Assembly (NCBI GenBank): GCA_947305005.1 | Contig: CAMZCM010000003.1 | Coordinates: 1 to 64,000, forward strand | DNA: 64,000 nt | Reading direction: 5' to 3' | Source: an uncultured Prevotellaceae bacterium | GTDB lineage: Bacteria; Bacteroidota; Bacteroidia; Bacteroidales; Bacteroidaceae | In this document: one piece after another, positions 18,436-27,120 of the stretch | How positions within the stretch are numbered: the first letter of the stretch is position 1 | Layout: the number at the start of each line of letters is the position of its first letter | The notes under the pieces: model-generated | Databases searched by the model: none | What the model saw: the letters and a program-made list of their open reading frames with translations, nothing else | What the model was told of the DNA's origin: nothing | Translations under genes and position numbers: made by a program

Positions 18436-19638
18436 TTAGGCCAGTAGCCTTACACTACTTGGAATATTCACTACTCTATCTGCAAAGAAGATGGTATTCT
18501 CCAAACCATCATTCTCGCAGTTCTCGAACATGGGCAGGCGATTCATCAACTCCCAGATGGGACGGGTCATCACACCATTATCATTGGTTTCCTGTAAGAA
18601 CTCCAACTGCTTATCATGGTCGGGCAGAATCACCACATTCAGCCAATAGTTTGAGAAGCTATTCTCTGGCTCTGTAAAGAACTCTATGCCTTCTACATTC
18701 TTGAAGTACTCTGCATAAGCTGCAGCAGTTGCTCGCTTATCAGCAACGTATGCATCAAGGTTTTCCAACTGAGCACATCCAAGAGCAGCATTGATGTTTG
18801 GCATACGATAGTTGTAACCAATATGGTCGTGACGGAACTCCCAGCGATGAGGAATTTTTGCCTGAGTAGTGATATGCTTGGCGTAAGCGCCCATCTCCTC
18901 GTCATTGAAGAGCATCATGCCGCCACCACCAGTCGTGATGGTCTTATTGCCATTAAAGCTGATAGCACCTACCTTACCAAATGTACCTGTGTGCTGGCCT
19001 TTGTACTTTGAGCCGATACTCTCTGCGGCATCCTCTACCATCTCAATATGCCACTCTTTGCAGAGTGCTGCAATCTCCTCGATGCGAACAGGATGACCAA
19101 AGGTGTGCATAGGCACACAAGCTTTGATTCTACGGCCTGTGTTCTTGTTGTAGCAAGCATACTCATCCTCTTGGAAAGCAAAATCATGGCTCTTTTCCAA
19201 TTCGTTGATGCGGGTATTCTTTCGAACCTCAGCATTCTTCTGGAGCCATTCCTTCATAGCATCAGGTGACAAGCCCATTGTACTCTTATCCACATCAATG
19301 AAAACAGGATGCGCACCAATATAACTCAATGCATTACAAGTGGCAATGAAAGTAAGTGCCTGAGTAAGCACTTCGTCATCACGTTTCACGCCCACAAGCA
19401 TCAAGCTCATGTGAAGGGCATTAGTACCACTAACACATACCACAGCACGCTTTGCGCCAGTATAGGCAGCCATATCCTTCTCAAAGCGATCAACGAACTT
19501 ACCTACAGAACTAACGAATGTAGTGTCAATACACTCGTTGAGGTATTTCTTCTCGTTGCCAATAAACTTGGGTACAGCCAACGGTACATTTTGTGAACCG
19601 TAAAGATCTTTTATAAAATCAATTGTCTTTTCGTACAT
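18436..19638 (-). CDS. legC: LegC-family PLP aminotransferase (DegT/DnrJ/EryC1)
   Basis: A 400-aa PLP-dependent sugar aminotransferase. The opening 'MYEKTIDFIKDLYGSQNVPL' and 'FIGNEKKYLNECIDTTFVSS' are characteristic of the LegC subfamily rather than of general DegT enzymes. The PLP lysine is in 'GAISFNGNKTITTGGGGMML' near residue 230, and 'VEDAAESIGSKY' carries the cofactor-binding Asp. LegC converts an NDP-4-keto-6-deoxy-HexNAc into the 4-amino sugar. The expected upstream enzyme (LegB-like) is 22 kb away in the same locus. The downstream legionaminic acid enzymes (LegG, LegI, LegF) are not in the window, so the product may stop at a 2,4-diamino-trideoxyhexose. Confidence 0.88.
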   Translation of the reverse strand: MYEKTIDFIKDLYGSQNVPLAVPKFIGNEKKYLNECIDTTFVSSVGKFVDRFEKDMAAYTGAKRAVVCVSGTNALHMSLMLVGVKRDDEVLTQALTFIATCNALSYIGAHPVFIDVDKSTMGLSPDAMKEWLQKNAEVRKNTRINELEKSHDFAFQEDEYACYNKNTGRRIKACVPMHTFGHPVRIEEIAALCKEWHIEMVEDAAESIGSKYKGQHTGTFGKVGAISFNGNKTITTGGGGMMLFNDEEMGAYAKHITTQAKIPHRWEFRHDHIGYNYRMPNINAALGCAQLENLDAYVADKRATAAAYAEYFKNVEGIEFFTEPENSFSNYWLNVVILPDHDKQLEFLQETNDNGVMTRPIWELMNRLPMFENCENDGLENTIFFADRVVNIPSSVRLLA

Positions 19639-19660
19639 AACTATATTTGCTCAACTATTA

Positions 19661-20704
19661 CTAATTATCTAGGCAATGATCAATAAAACTCATTGATCTG
19701 TCACGTAAAATGTTTATCTTATTTTGTATTTCACTAAAACCCTGATCTGACAAAGTCAGACTATCATTGCAATCTGCGCCCAACTGCCTTAAAAGCGATT
19801 GTGTACGCCCATTCCCACCCATGTTATTCTCAAAAACCTTAAATGGTCGATGATAGATTAATGAAAAAACACACCCATGAAAAGAGTCCGTTAATACACA
19901 ATTCGCATACTTTATGTATGATAGCCAGTCTTCTATCGACACCTGCTCTACATCATCACGAAGATTAATAATCACAACCTTCATCTGAACCTGTATATAG
20001 GGGAAGATTAACTTATTCATTTCATTCTTGTCGCCCAACCAATAAACAAAAACATAGGGATCGTCTATCAAACGATTTGAACAGACAGTATCATAGTCCT
20101 CTGCGCTCAACAAAAGCGTAGGATCCAGAACTTGGCATACCTCAATATTAAGGTTGGCCCTACAGAGTCCAACTGCATCTTCTTCCCTAACGGAAACAGC
20201 TCGAAAGTCTTTCAAAAGATTCTTTATTCGCTCTGTTTGTTCATCAGTATATTGCCATTCAGACAAGCCAAAAGATGCTGCATAAGCAATCTTTTTTATA
20301 CCGTTGGGAACAAAATCCAAGAAATAATTGTATCCATAGCTCAAAGCAAAATCCGCTCTCCATACTTGATCACTCCCCACAATTACCACATTCATTCCAT
20401 ATTTACGGCATACCTTTTTCATCGCACGTTGAGAGCAAATTGTATCTGTTCGTTTCAGATATTTCTCTGCAAAAGGTCGCATCCTGACTGTTCTATCTAT
20501 AGTTTCTGGATGGTAGTATCGGGGAATATGCAAAGCGCTCAATACATTCAAAATCCATCTTTTTAGAAAAAAGGGCTTATCAATTGTACGGGAAAAAACA
20601 ATAGGGTTATATCCCTTTTTAATAAGGAAAATGGATAAAGCATAGCATTGCAAAATCCCACCATAATTTCTATGCTGTGGATGAGTCAAAATACCGACTG
20701 TCAT
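19661..20704 (-). CDS. Polysaccharide pyruvyl transferase family protein
   Basis: A 347-aa protein beginning 'MTVGILTHPQHRNYGGILQC', with 'GSDQVWRADFALSYGYNYFL' near residue 115 and 'TDSFHGCVFSLIYHRPF' near residue 290. These are the three hallmark segments of the PF04230 family, which includes CsaB and capsule pyruvyltransferases using phosphoenolpyruvate to make ketal pyruvate. Some members instead act as glycosyltransferase-like or sulfur-transfer enzymes, so the exact reaction is open. Located between LegC and a GT2 gene. Confidence 0.88.
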   Translation of the reverse strand: MTVGILTHPQHRNYGGILQCYALSIFLIKKGYNPIVFSRTIDKPFFLKRWILNVLSALHIPRYYHPETIDRTVRMRPFAEKYLKRTDTICSQRAMKKVCRKYGMNVVIVGSDQVWRADFALSYGYNYFLDFVPNGIKKIAYAASFGLSEWQYTDEQTERIKNLLKDFRAVSVREEDAVGLCRANLNIEVCQVLDPTLLLSAEDYDTVCSNRLIDDPYVFVYWLGDKNEMNKLIFPYIQVQMKVVIINLRDDVEQVSIEDWLSYIKYANCVLTDSFHGCVFSLIYHRPFKVFENNMGGNGRTQSLLRQLGADCNDSLTLSDQGFSEIQNKINILRDRSMSFIDHCLDN

Positions 20705-20726
20705 TCTTGTCGAGGTTTATTTTTTC

Positions 20727-21689
20727 TTAATGATAATTCTTGTTGATTTTATATTTTGTCCATTTAAAAAGCAATACTGGACTATTGAATATAAATCTTA
20801 TTAGCGCATTGAGAAAAGGCGAACAGCTATAATGAAGGACAACCTTTGCAACATCCAAAGCTTCCTTGTCACGTTTTAGGATATAGGGCATTTTAGCATA
20901 TAGAATTTTTTCGGCCCTATTGTTCATTATTTTTATTGAGGCAGACTCACCAGAAACTTTTGCAAACTCATACTCGGCTTTCAAGAAAGTCGAAGATGAG
21001 ACTCGGCGTGAAATCCCCCCCTCGTTTTTTCGATATACAGACAAACATTCAGACAACCCATAAACCTTTCCTAAACATGTAGCAGCAATGAAAAGACAAA
21101 CTCCGAAGCTCTTAATTTTAATTAAATCCTTATATATTGGTGAATCATATATTTCTTTTCTAAACAAAACAGATGCATAAGGCAATTGCCATTTTTCAAA
21201 AATAAGCTTAGTGTCAAAATCTCCTGACGAAAAATTACTCATGATAAAATCGGGCTGTTTATGATTATCAAAACGTACAATAGCATTATGAAAATGCATC
21301 ATATAATCTGGATGAGAATCAAGGAAATCCACCTGCCGTTGTAACTTGTAATCATCAATCCAATAATCATCACCTTCGCATATTGCAATGTATTGAGCAC
21401 GATCTTGCCATGGTTTAATATACTTAATTTTCTCAGGGTTTCTATACATATTCACAGGAAGATAAATACCTTTAATAATATCAGGATATTCCTTCTCATA
21501 TCTTTTGATGATTTCCGTTGTCCCATCCGTAGAACAATCATCAACAACAAGTGCACAAAAAGGGAAATTGGTTTTTTGACGAACAAACCCCTTTAACGCA
21601 TCTTCTATATACTTTTCTTGATTATATGTCAAGCATTTTACAAGAACCTTATAATCCCGATTAGGAATCGGAAAAAAATCACTATTCAT
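20727..21689 (-). CDS. Glycosyltransferase family 2
   Basis: A 320-aa GT-A enzyme with 'DYKVLVKCLTYNQEKYIEDA', 'ALVVDDCSTDGTTEIIKRYE' and the DxD-type motif 'YIAICEGDDYWIDDY'. The C-terminal part has a hydrophobic stretch ('FIFNSPVLLFKWT') that may associate with the membrane. It overlaps the flippase stop by one base. A G7 run encodes 'NEGGIS' in frame. Confidence 0.92.
   Translation of the reverse strand: MNSDFFPIPNRDYKVLVKCLTYNQEKYIEDALKGFVRQKTNFPFCALVVDDCSTDGTTEIIKRYEKEYPDIIKGIYLPVNMYRNPEKIKYIKPWQDRAQYIAICEGDDYWIDDYKLQRQVDFLDSHPDYMMHFHNAIVRFDNHKQPDFIMSNFSSGDFDTKLIFEKWQLPYASVLFRKEIYDSPIYKDLIKIKSFGVCLFIAATCLGKVYGLSECLSVYRKNEGGISRRVSSSTFLKAEYEFAKVSGESASIKIMNNRAEKILYAKMPYILKRDKEALDVAKVVLHYSCSPFLNALIRFIFNSPVLLFKWTKYKINKNYH
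21015..21021 (-). repeat. Homopolymer G7 tract inside GT2 gene
   Basis: Coding strand reads GAG GGG GGG ATT (Glu-Gly-Gly-Ile), in frame. It is shorter than the G8 and G9 tracts, so less likely to slip often; listed because it belongs to a series in this locus. Confidence 0.6.
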
Positions 21690-23125
21690 TATTTCCTATT
21701 TAATAAAAACAATACTTCTTCTATTTCCTGGAACTTAAACAAATAGGCTCCACCGATATATATAATTGCTCCGACTGCTGTGCCTACTACTATTTGAAGG
21801 AACAAGCTCGGAATCAAATAAGATATACCCAGAACAGACACAAACATCATCAATCCTAAACAAATGATTGGCAAGAGGTCTTTCATTTGTTCTTTGAATC
21901 CAAAACCATAGAATTTCCCAGTGTACCACGTATTTATATATACACTAACGATAGAAGAGACTATACCAGCTGCACAAAAAACAACTAATCCAAATGGTAA
22001 TGAACAGCATAAAACTAGCAGTCCCCATCCTTTTTTTATAAATTCAAGTTTAAGAAACAAATCCGTTCGCCCACATACTGTCAAAATATTTAAGTTAAGC
22101 GCATGTACAGGATACCACATCATTGAAAAACAGATGAGTTGTAGCAAAATTACGCAATCTATCCACTTTTCAGTAATCATAGTAATTATTAAAGGTCTTG
22201 CAAGGGCAGACATAAGCATCATAATCGGAAAAACGACAAATGCCGATACTTTTATCATTGTCCGATAATGAATAATAAGTCTCTCTGTATCATTTTGGAG
22301 TTTGCTAAGTACAGGAAAGGATACTTCTCTAACCACGCTATGAATCTGTTGAGAAGGCATGGCTGCATATTGTCTTGCTCGATTATATACACCAAGGTCA
22401 GCAGTGCTAAAAAATTTCCCTACAATTATCGGAGTAATATTACGATAGATTGTATCCAACAACGCAGAGGCCATCATTTTATTTCCGAAACCCCATAAAT
22501 ATGAAAATGATTCTTTCGCCCATCCGGTTTTAGGGAGCCATCTAACGATGCTCATCGTAATAACCAATCCAACAACTGTTGCAAACAATCCAGAAAGGAC
22601 TAAAGCCCATACGCCATAGCCATAATAAGCTAATGATATACCGACAACCCCTGATAGAATTTTTACAACGACAGAGATTTTGGCAGGCGTTTTAAAATCC
22701 AATTTTCTTTTTAATAGAACGTTTTGCGGCGTTCCGATTGGTGTAATCAGAAAAGTAAGTGCTGTCACACGCATCAATGGTCTTAAGACTGGTGTGTTAT
22801 AGAAATCGGCTATCCATGGTGAGGCAAAGAACAATATAACATAACACAATGTCCCTACGCCCAAGCTATACAAGAACGTCGTAGATAAGTCCTCTTCTTT
22901 CAATTCAGGTTTTCTCACCAAGGCATCTGAAAAACCCGCACTTGTAAAAACAGCGGCAATAGCGATGAAAACGGAGGGAAGTGCTGTTATTCCATAATCA
23001 GAAGGAGACAACAATCGAGCCAAAATGATACCTATGACGAATTGAACGCCATAATTGGAAAACTGCTCTGCAAACTTCCAATATAGTCCTCGTTTTGTTT
23101 TCTGTTTTAAAGAGTTTTCTGCCAT
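21689..23125 (-). CDS. wzx: Oligosaccharide flippase (Wzx, MOP superfamily)
   Basis: A 478-aa protein with about fourteen hydrophobic helices, starting 'MAENSLKQKTKRGLYWKFAE' and continuing 'LLSPSDYGITALPSVFIAIA', the standard N-terminal pattern of Wzx/RfbX flippases of the WzxC type. It should move the undecaprenyl-linked repeat unit to the outer face of the inner membrane, where the EpsG-like protein at 15019 would polymerise it. The gene starts 13 bases after the GH88/105-like gene and overlaps the next GT2 start by one base. Confidence 0.92.
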   Translation of the reverse strand: MAENSLKQKTKRGLYWKFAEQFSNYGVQFVIGIILARLLSPSDYGITALPSVFIAIAAVFTSAGFSDALVRKPELKEEDLSTTFLYSLGVGTLCYVILFFASPWIADFYNTPVLRPLMRVTALTFLITPIGTPQNVLLKRKLDFKTPAKISVVVKILSGVVGISLAYYGYGVWALVLSGLFATVVGLVITMSIVRWLPKTGWAKESFSYLWGFGNKMMASALLDTIYRNITPIIVGKFFSTADLGVYNRARQYAAMPSQQIHSVVREVSFPVLSKLQNDTERLIIHYRTMIKVSAFVVFPIMMLMSALARPLIITMITEKWIDCVILLQLICFSMMWYPVHALNLNILTVCGRTDLFLKLEFIKKGWGLLVLCCSLPFGLVVFCAAGIVSSIVSVYINTWYTGKFYGFGFKEQMKDLLPIICLGLMMFVSVLGISYLIPSLFLQIVVGTAVGAIIYIGGAYLFKFQEIEEVLFLLNRK

Positions 23126-23138
23126 TTATGATAGTTGA

Positions 23139-24266
23139 TTAAAGTTCAGAAATAAAATTAAGCAGTAATCCTTGACAAAATAAATTCGTATTCGTCATTT
23201 TCACGCCCTCATGAGGCCTGCTTATAGATGGTGATCCATAACGAATAATCCCCCCCTCGTCAATATAGGGAATCAATATATTTGCTAATTGATCTTTTGA
23301 TAAATGAATGTATCCATTTGAATACAAATAATACAAAATTGGTATTGTAGCTGATATGTCTGGCAAGCCTATCTCTCCTAAATACTGAGGATATAAATAT
23401 GTATCCATTTTAACCAATGTAGAATCTAATAGTTCTATCCTTTCATTAATGATAGTATCTACCGATTCCAGTTTCTGAACGCCAAGAAGGTACCAAGAAG
23501 TACCTCTTCCCCAGTTAACATGTCCCTTTTTTATATGGCTTTTCGTGTCATACGTCTGGCAGGGTATTCCCGTAACAGGATCTGTTCCCCACTTTACATA
23601 ATCTTCAACCATTCGTAATGCCATCGATTTGACATTTGAATTTTTGAAAACATCGGAATAATAAAACAGGAAAGGTGGTACAAGCCCAATTGCATCTACA
23701 TCCTGGTCTATCTTTCCAACGGTATAAATTATCATACCATCTGCCCTGTCAAGCGAATCAAAATGAGCAATAAACTTGTCGGCCACTGACTTATAACCTT
23801 GTTGATGAGTCCACAAATACAAATCTATGGCTACATTTCCGTATGATGCCTGATCAACTCGCGAAATAGAGAAATCTTTTAACCAATACTTATCGTATTT
23901 TTCCTTAATGAGAGACATCATTGCCTTATCATTTCGTTTTTCAGCGTATAAAAAGGCATAATGAAGTAGATATCCGTATTCACCATATCCCATTATATTA
24001 TTACTACCAAATAATCTTTTAGATAAATATTGGAAAAACGAATCAGCACCTGCCATGGGTTTACTACCCCAGGATTCTGATTCTATTAGATTAAATGTAG
24101 CATTTCGTATTTCATTTTCGAATTCAGCCCCATCTTTAACATTTAGACATTTATATGTATGACGATAATAATACCTTGCTAAAGGAGGGATTGATCTATC
24201 AATGATTATAATCAATATAACAATGACAATAATTCTTAATATAACAATATTCCACTTTAATTTCAT
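23139..24266 (-). CDS. Membrane-anchored GH88/GH105-like glycan-processing protein
   Basis: About 375 aa from the preferred ATG at 24266 (MKLKWNIVILRII), which puts an uncleaved signal-anchor helix at the very N-terminus; the ORF track start adds 19 polar residues. The rest resembles an (alpha/alpha)6-barrel: 'DVDAIGLVPPFLFYYSDV', then 'TGIPCQTYD' and 'NWGRGTSWYLLGVQ', which match in order the conserved segments of unsaturated uronyl hydrolases (M-D-x-x-x-x-x-P-F-L, T-G-L-x-x-H-x-W, W-G-R-G-N-G-W). Predicted to face the periplasm. A hydrolase beside a flippase may trim or quality-control the polymer; no function is proven. The catalytic Asp assignment is tentative. Confidence 0.65.
   Translation of the reverse strand: MKLKWNIVILRIIVIVILIIIIDRSIPPLARYYYRHTYKCLNVKDGAEFENEIRNATFNLIESESWGSKPMAGADSFFQYLSKRLFGSNNIMGYGEYGYLLHYAFLYAEKRNDKAMMSLIKEKYDKYWLKDFSISRVDQASYGNVAIDLYLWTHQQGYKSVADKFIAHFDSLDRADGMIIYTVGKIDQDVDAIGLVPPFLFYYSDVFKNSNVKSMALRMVEDYVKWGTDPVTGIPCQTYDTKSHIKKGHVNWGRGTSWYLLGVQKLESVDTIINERIELLDSTLVKMDTYLYPQYLGEIGLPDISATIPILYYLYSNGYIHLSKDQLANILIPYIDEGGIIRYGSPSISRPHEGVKMTNTNLFCQGLLLNFISEL
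23250..23256 (-). repeat. Homopolymer G7 tract inside GH88/105-like gene
   Basis: Coding strand GAG GGG GGG ATT, encoding 'EGGI' in frame, the same codon context as the G7 tract in the GT2 gene at 21015. Confidence 0.6.
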
Positions 24267-24322
24267 CTCGGAAGTGACTATTATTGAAGAATGATGATCT
24301 AACAAAAATTTATTATAGCGCA

Positions 24323-24392
24323 ACGTCTGTATTATTCCATACGACGTCTTTTACTGTTTTTTTCTTTTAAACTTTGTTCTATCAAAGTTTAA
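24323..24392 (-). promoter_or_regulatory. Two hairpins between Fe-S hydro-lyase gene and GH88/105-like gene
   Basis: The intergenic stretch holds two inverted repeats. The first after the hydro-lyase stop is a 10-bp perfect stem TTAAACTTTG / CAAAGTTTAA with a 6-base loop (24367-24392). The second (24323-24347) pairs ACGTC and GTAT with ATAC and GACGT around a short loop. There is no T-run after the first stem on the minus strand, so it is not a standard terminator; an attenuator or mRNA-stability element separating two parts of the operon is possible. Confidence 0.5.
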
Positions 24393-24399
24393 CAACAAT

Positions 24400-25245
24400 T
24401 TATAATTCAACGCATGCTCTTCTAGGTTCAAAGCAGCAGCATGGTCTTAATGCCACAATTCTTACACCACTGGCTCGCTGCGGGCCAATCTTTGCGAAAG
24501 TAGCTAATACGCTATGTTTGCCGCCAAGTCCAAGAGGTCCAACATTTGCATCATTCACCTTTATAGTAATATGTTTCTCAAAATCGCTCTGTACACCAAA
24601 ATTGCCTTTAGCCATCGCCTCCATCATCAGGCTGGTGGCCTCAAACTGGCTGCGACCAATACCAATAGCCAACGTACAAGGTGAGCAGCCTAACTGACTG
24701 ACAGCTGGCTTTGCACGGTTCACAATCTCCTCAATCACCACATCAACGCTATGCTTATGGAATACACGTTGGGTGATACCACGTATAGCAGGGCCACCAC
24801 CAAGCATCAGCACAGTGAGTCGAATTACATCTTCTTCAACTGGTTTAATCAAAATAGGTGAAGCATCCAATGCGCCACTATCTTCGTTCAGTCCACCACT
24901 TTGGTCAATACGGGCATAGTCATCACCTTTAATGGCCATAGGTCGACCAGGCAATTGCCTTAATCCTTGACGCACGCCTTCCTTTATCTCTTCCAATAGT
25001 TCACCTGTCACTGATTGGTGTTTCCCCACTTCCAAGAACAAGTGGGGAATGCCAGTGTCATCACACAGTGGGCTACGATTCTTCTCAGCCACAAGTGCAT
25101 TATCCAGCACCTGCTTCATCACCCAGCAAGAACTCTCAATCTTCTCGTCAGCAATGGCCTTACGATAAGCCTCTTTCTGGTCTTCACGGAATGTCGAACC
25201 AGCTCGTACAAGGCAATCAGCTACTTTTTCAATAATATTACTCAT
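24400..25245 (-). CDS. Fe-S hydro-lyase alpha subunit (fumarate/tartrate dehydratase family)
   Basis: About 281 aa from the ATG at 25245, which overlaps the beta-subunit stop by 8 bases; the track start at 25272 is less likely. Family hallmarks are 'SPLCDDTGIPHLF' (first cluster Cys), 'GCSPCTLAIGIGRSQFE' (second) and 'GPLGLGGKHSVLATF' near residue 240, as in the alpha half of class I fumarase and L-tartrate dehydratase. Together with the beta subunit it would add or remove water on a C4-type hydroxy acid using a 4Fe-4S cluster. A C-terminal 'RPCCCFEPRRA' cysteine cluster is notable. The context (polysaccharide locus) suggests a dedicated rather than TCA-cycle role. Confidence 0.88.
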   Translation of the reverse strand: MSNIIEKVADCLVRAGSTFREDQKEAYRKAIADEKIESSCWVMKQVLDNALVAEKNRSPLCDDTGIPHLFLEVGKHQSVTGELLEEIKEGVRQGLRQLPGRPMAIKGDDYARIDQSGGLNEDSGALDASPILIKPVEEDVIRLTVLMLGGGPAIRGITQRVFHKHSVDVVIEEIVNRAKPAVSQLGCSPCTLAIGIGRSQFEATSLMMEAMAKGNFGVQSDFEKHITIKVNDANVGPLGLGGKHSVLATFAKIGPQRASGVRIVALRPCCCFEPRRACVEL

Positions 25246-25756
25246 ATATACTCTCTCCTTTCGCAGCGGCAATGATAGCCTGATAGTTCTTAACTTTAAT
25301 TCTGTACAAAGCCTCCATGCCTAACTCCGGCCATGCTACACATTCCCGTTCCAAGGTCTGGCTTTCAAGAAGTGCAGTAACTGGTGGAATGATAGCGAAC
25401 ACAGCATTATTCCCTGCAAGCATCTTAACCGTCTCAGGTTTGATGGCACCCTTGCCCAGATGCATCTTAATAGCGCCTTTTGAAGAAAGCACCTCAAAAC
25501 TACCTTCAATCTCCAATTTATTACTTGACGTTGGCCCAACTCCAGCAGGACTAACTGCAGTATGAAATATTACACCACCTTGCAAATCAATACCACGCTG
25601 CGTCCATGTTCCTGCCTCCAATTCCTTACATATTCGTGGCAACACCGCATCACGACCACAATAAATATCTCCTGTAATTGAAACCACATTACCCACTTTT
25701 AGTTGGCTAATAACTTCCTCACTAAAGGGTGTCGTCAATTCTATTATCTTATTCAT
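25238..25756 (-). CDS. Fe-S hydro-lyase beta subunit (fumarate/tartrate dehydratase family)
   Basis: About 172 aa from the ATG at 25756 (MNKIIELTTPFSEE). 'LKVGNVVSITGDIYCGRDAV' and 'DLQGGVIFHTAVSPAGVGPT' are the swivelling-domain signatures of the C-terminal half of class I fumarase and tartrate dehydratase beta subunits (PF05683). In this split form it pairs with the alpha subunit encoded next. The gene follows MmgE/PrpD after a repeat-filled spacer. Confidence 0.88.
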   Translation of the reverse strand: MNKIIELTTPFSEEVISQLKVGNVVSITGDIYCGRDAVLPRICKELEAGTWTQRGIDLQGGVIFHTAVSPAGVGPTSSNKLEIEGSFEVLSSKGAIKMHLGKGAIKPETVKMLAGNNAVFAIIPPVTALLESQTLERECVAWPELGMEALYRIKVKNYQAIIAAAKGESIYE

Positions 25757-25769
25757 TTTATAAAGATGT

Positions 25770-25834
25770 CTACAAGTCAACAAGACTACAAGACTACAAG
25801 CCTGCTAACCAATAGCTAATGGCCAACAGCCAAC
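25770..25834. repeat. Degenerate short repeat array between MmgE/PrpD and hydro-lyase beta genes
   Basis: Plus strand shows three CTACAAG words 'ctacaagtcaacaag', 'actacaag', 'actacaag', then 'ggccaacagccaacag'. The second part reaches into the last codons of MmgE/PrpD, encoding its 'LLAVGH' end. The ACAAG/TCAAC words recur at 28109-28170. Confidence 0.6.
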
Positions 25835-27120
25835 AGTTTCAAGACCTTGTTCAAATCAAAATTCTCTTTCTTCATCGCACTATTCACCTCATCGCACTCA
25901 GCAAATGATAATCCAGCATACATCGCAAGACCTCGAAATTTGCCTTCCAGTTCTTCTTGCGTCAATGGATTCTCAGGTTCTCCTTTGGGATAAAGGCAAG
26001 GTGCTTCATATTCTTCACCGTTCTTCAAATAGATTATAACCCTTGCACCTCTTACAGCTGGTGAGTGAGCTGTAAGGTTCTCGTCCTCAATAACACAAAC
26101 CTTACGAGTCAGGATCTTTATCCAGTAATCATTCAGATTATCCTCATTATAATCTGTAAATCCACAACTTCCTTTTACAATAGCCAATGCAACAGAATAT
26201 GGAGTGCTGAGTTTTGCAGAACTGACACCTTTTATCTCTGTGTGGTCATGACTGCCTACTGCCAATTTGTAGGTATGAACCTCGATCTTTTTTATCTGTT
26301 CAGGTTTCAGATTAAGATCATTCCTCATATCAAGCGTAGCATCAATGGCCGGATGGCAATGACGACAGGCAGCATGAACTTTCAGGTAGATGCCCTCTAT
26401 GCAATAACCATCTTCACTGAAATCAGTCAGGTACTCAGGCTTAGGAGTATCTGTTAATGCTGCCAAGAAGCCTCGTTTTCCACCAAGTATATCATCAGGA
26501 CCAGGCAAAACAAGTTTTCCTATCTGTGCTGCCAACACTCCATCATATGCAGCTCTTGCGGTATTATAAGGTTTCAACTCTGATGCTTGCTCCTGTATCT
26601 CCAAAACACCAGCAGCACTGCTAACAGCACAGGCAAGTGTAGATTTCAATTGTTCTTCATTATAATTGCAGGCTAAAGCAATACCCATTGCAGAACCTAT
26701 CGTTCCACATGTTCCTGAAACATGATATCCCCGAACTTTATGTCCTGGCTGAATGGCACGTGCACAACGAACGGCCACCTCATAACCCATCACGATACCA
26801 CGTAGCACATCATCCGCTTTCAGATTCTCTTTCTCCGCTACATCAAGTACAGCAGAAACAATTGATGCACCGAGGTGAATCATGCCATGGCGATGTCCAT
26901 CATCTAATTCAAGCACATGGGCTGCAAACCCATTTAAAAAAGCCTCACTTGGCGTATTGGCAACCAGTTCTGGATGCGTTCCTTTTAGGTATTCTCTACC
27001 ACCAATCAACACTCCAAGATAATCCAGTAACACCTTACGAGCTTTTTCGTTTGTCTCGTTAGGTATAACTTGTGACTTTATAATGAGTCCAGTTATGAAT
27101 GCTTCTGAAATATTTCCCAT
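25816..27120 (-). CDS. MmgE/PrpD family protein
   Basis: A 434-aa protein of the 2-methylcitrate dehydratase / cis-aconitate decarboxylase / iminodisuccinate epimerase superfamily. 'VLELDDGHRHGMIHLGASIV' near residue 75 carries the conserved D-D-x-H, 'YHVSGTCGTIGSAMG' is the helical-core signature, and 'HAACRHCHPAIDATLDM' near residue 260 is the second domain motif. Members dehydrate, isomerise or epimerise tricarboxylic or amino-dicarboxylic acids. Next to Fe-S hydro-lyase and aldolase genes it should act on the same small acid. Its start lies directly after the dehydrogenase gene, so they are cotranscribed. Confidence 0.9.
   Translation of the reverse strand: MGNISEAFITGLIIKSQVIPNETNEKARKVLLDYLGVLIGGREYLKGTHPELVANTPSEAFLNGFAAHVLELDDGHRHGMIHLGASIVSAVLDVAEKENLKADDVLRGIVMGYEVAVRCARAIQPGHKVRGYHVSGTCGTIGSAMGIALACNYNEEQLKSTLACAVSSAAGVLEIQEQASELKPYNTARAAYDGVLAAQIGKLVLPGPDDILGGKRGFLAALTDTPKPEYLTDFSEDGYCIEGIYLKVHAACRHCHPAIDATLDMRNDLNLKPEQIKKIEVHTYKLAVGSHDHTEIKGVSSAKLSTPYSVALAIVKGSCGFTDYNEDNLNDYWIKILTRKVCVIEDENLTAHSPAVRGARVIIYLKNGEEYEAPCLYPKGEPENPLTQEELEGKFRGLAMYAGLSFAECDEVNSAMKKENFDLNKVLKLLAVGH

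Noticed and set aside
24367-24392. Rho-independent terminator after the hydro-lyase alpha gene
   Set aside because: The stem is AT-rich and is followed by A-rich, not T-rich, sequence on the transcribed strand.
24400-25756. Housekeeping class I fumarase
   Set aside because: Bacteroidales fumarase is usually one fused polypeptide as I know it; here the subunits are split and embedded in an acid cassette inside a glycan operon, so a dedicated role is preferred.
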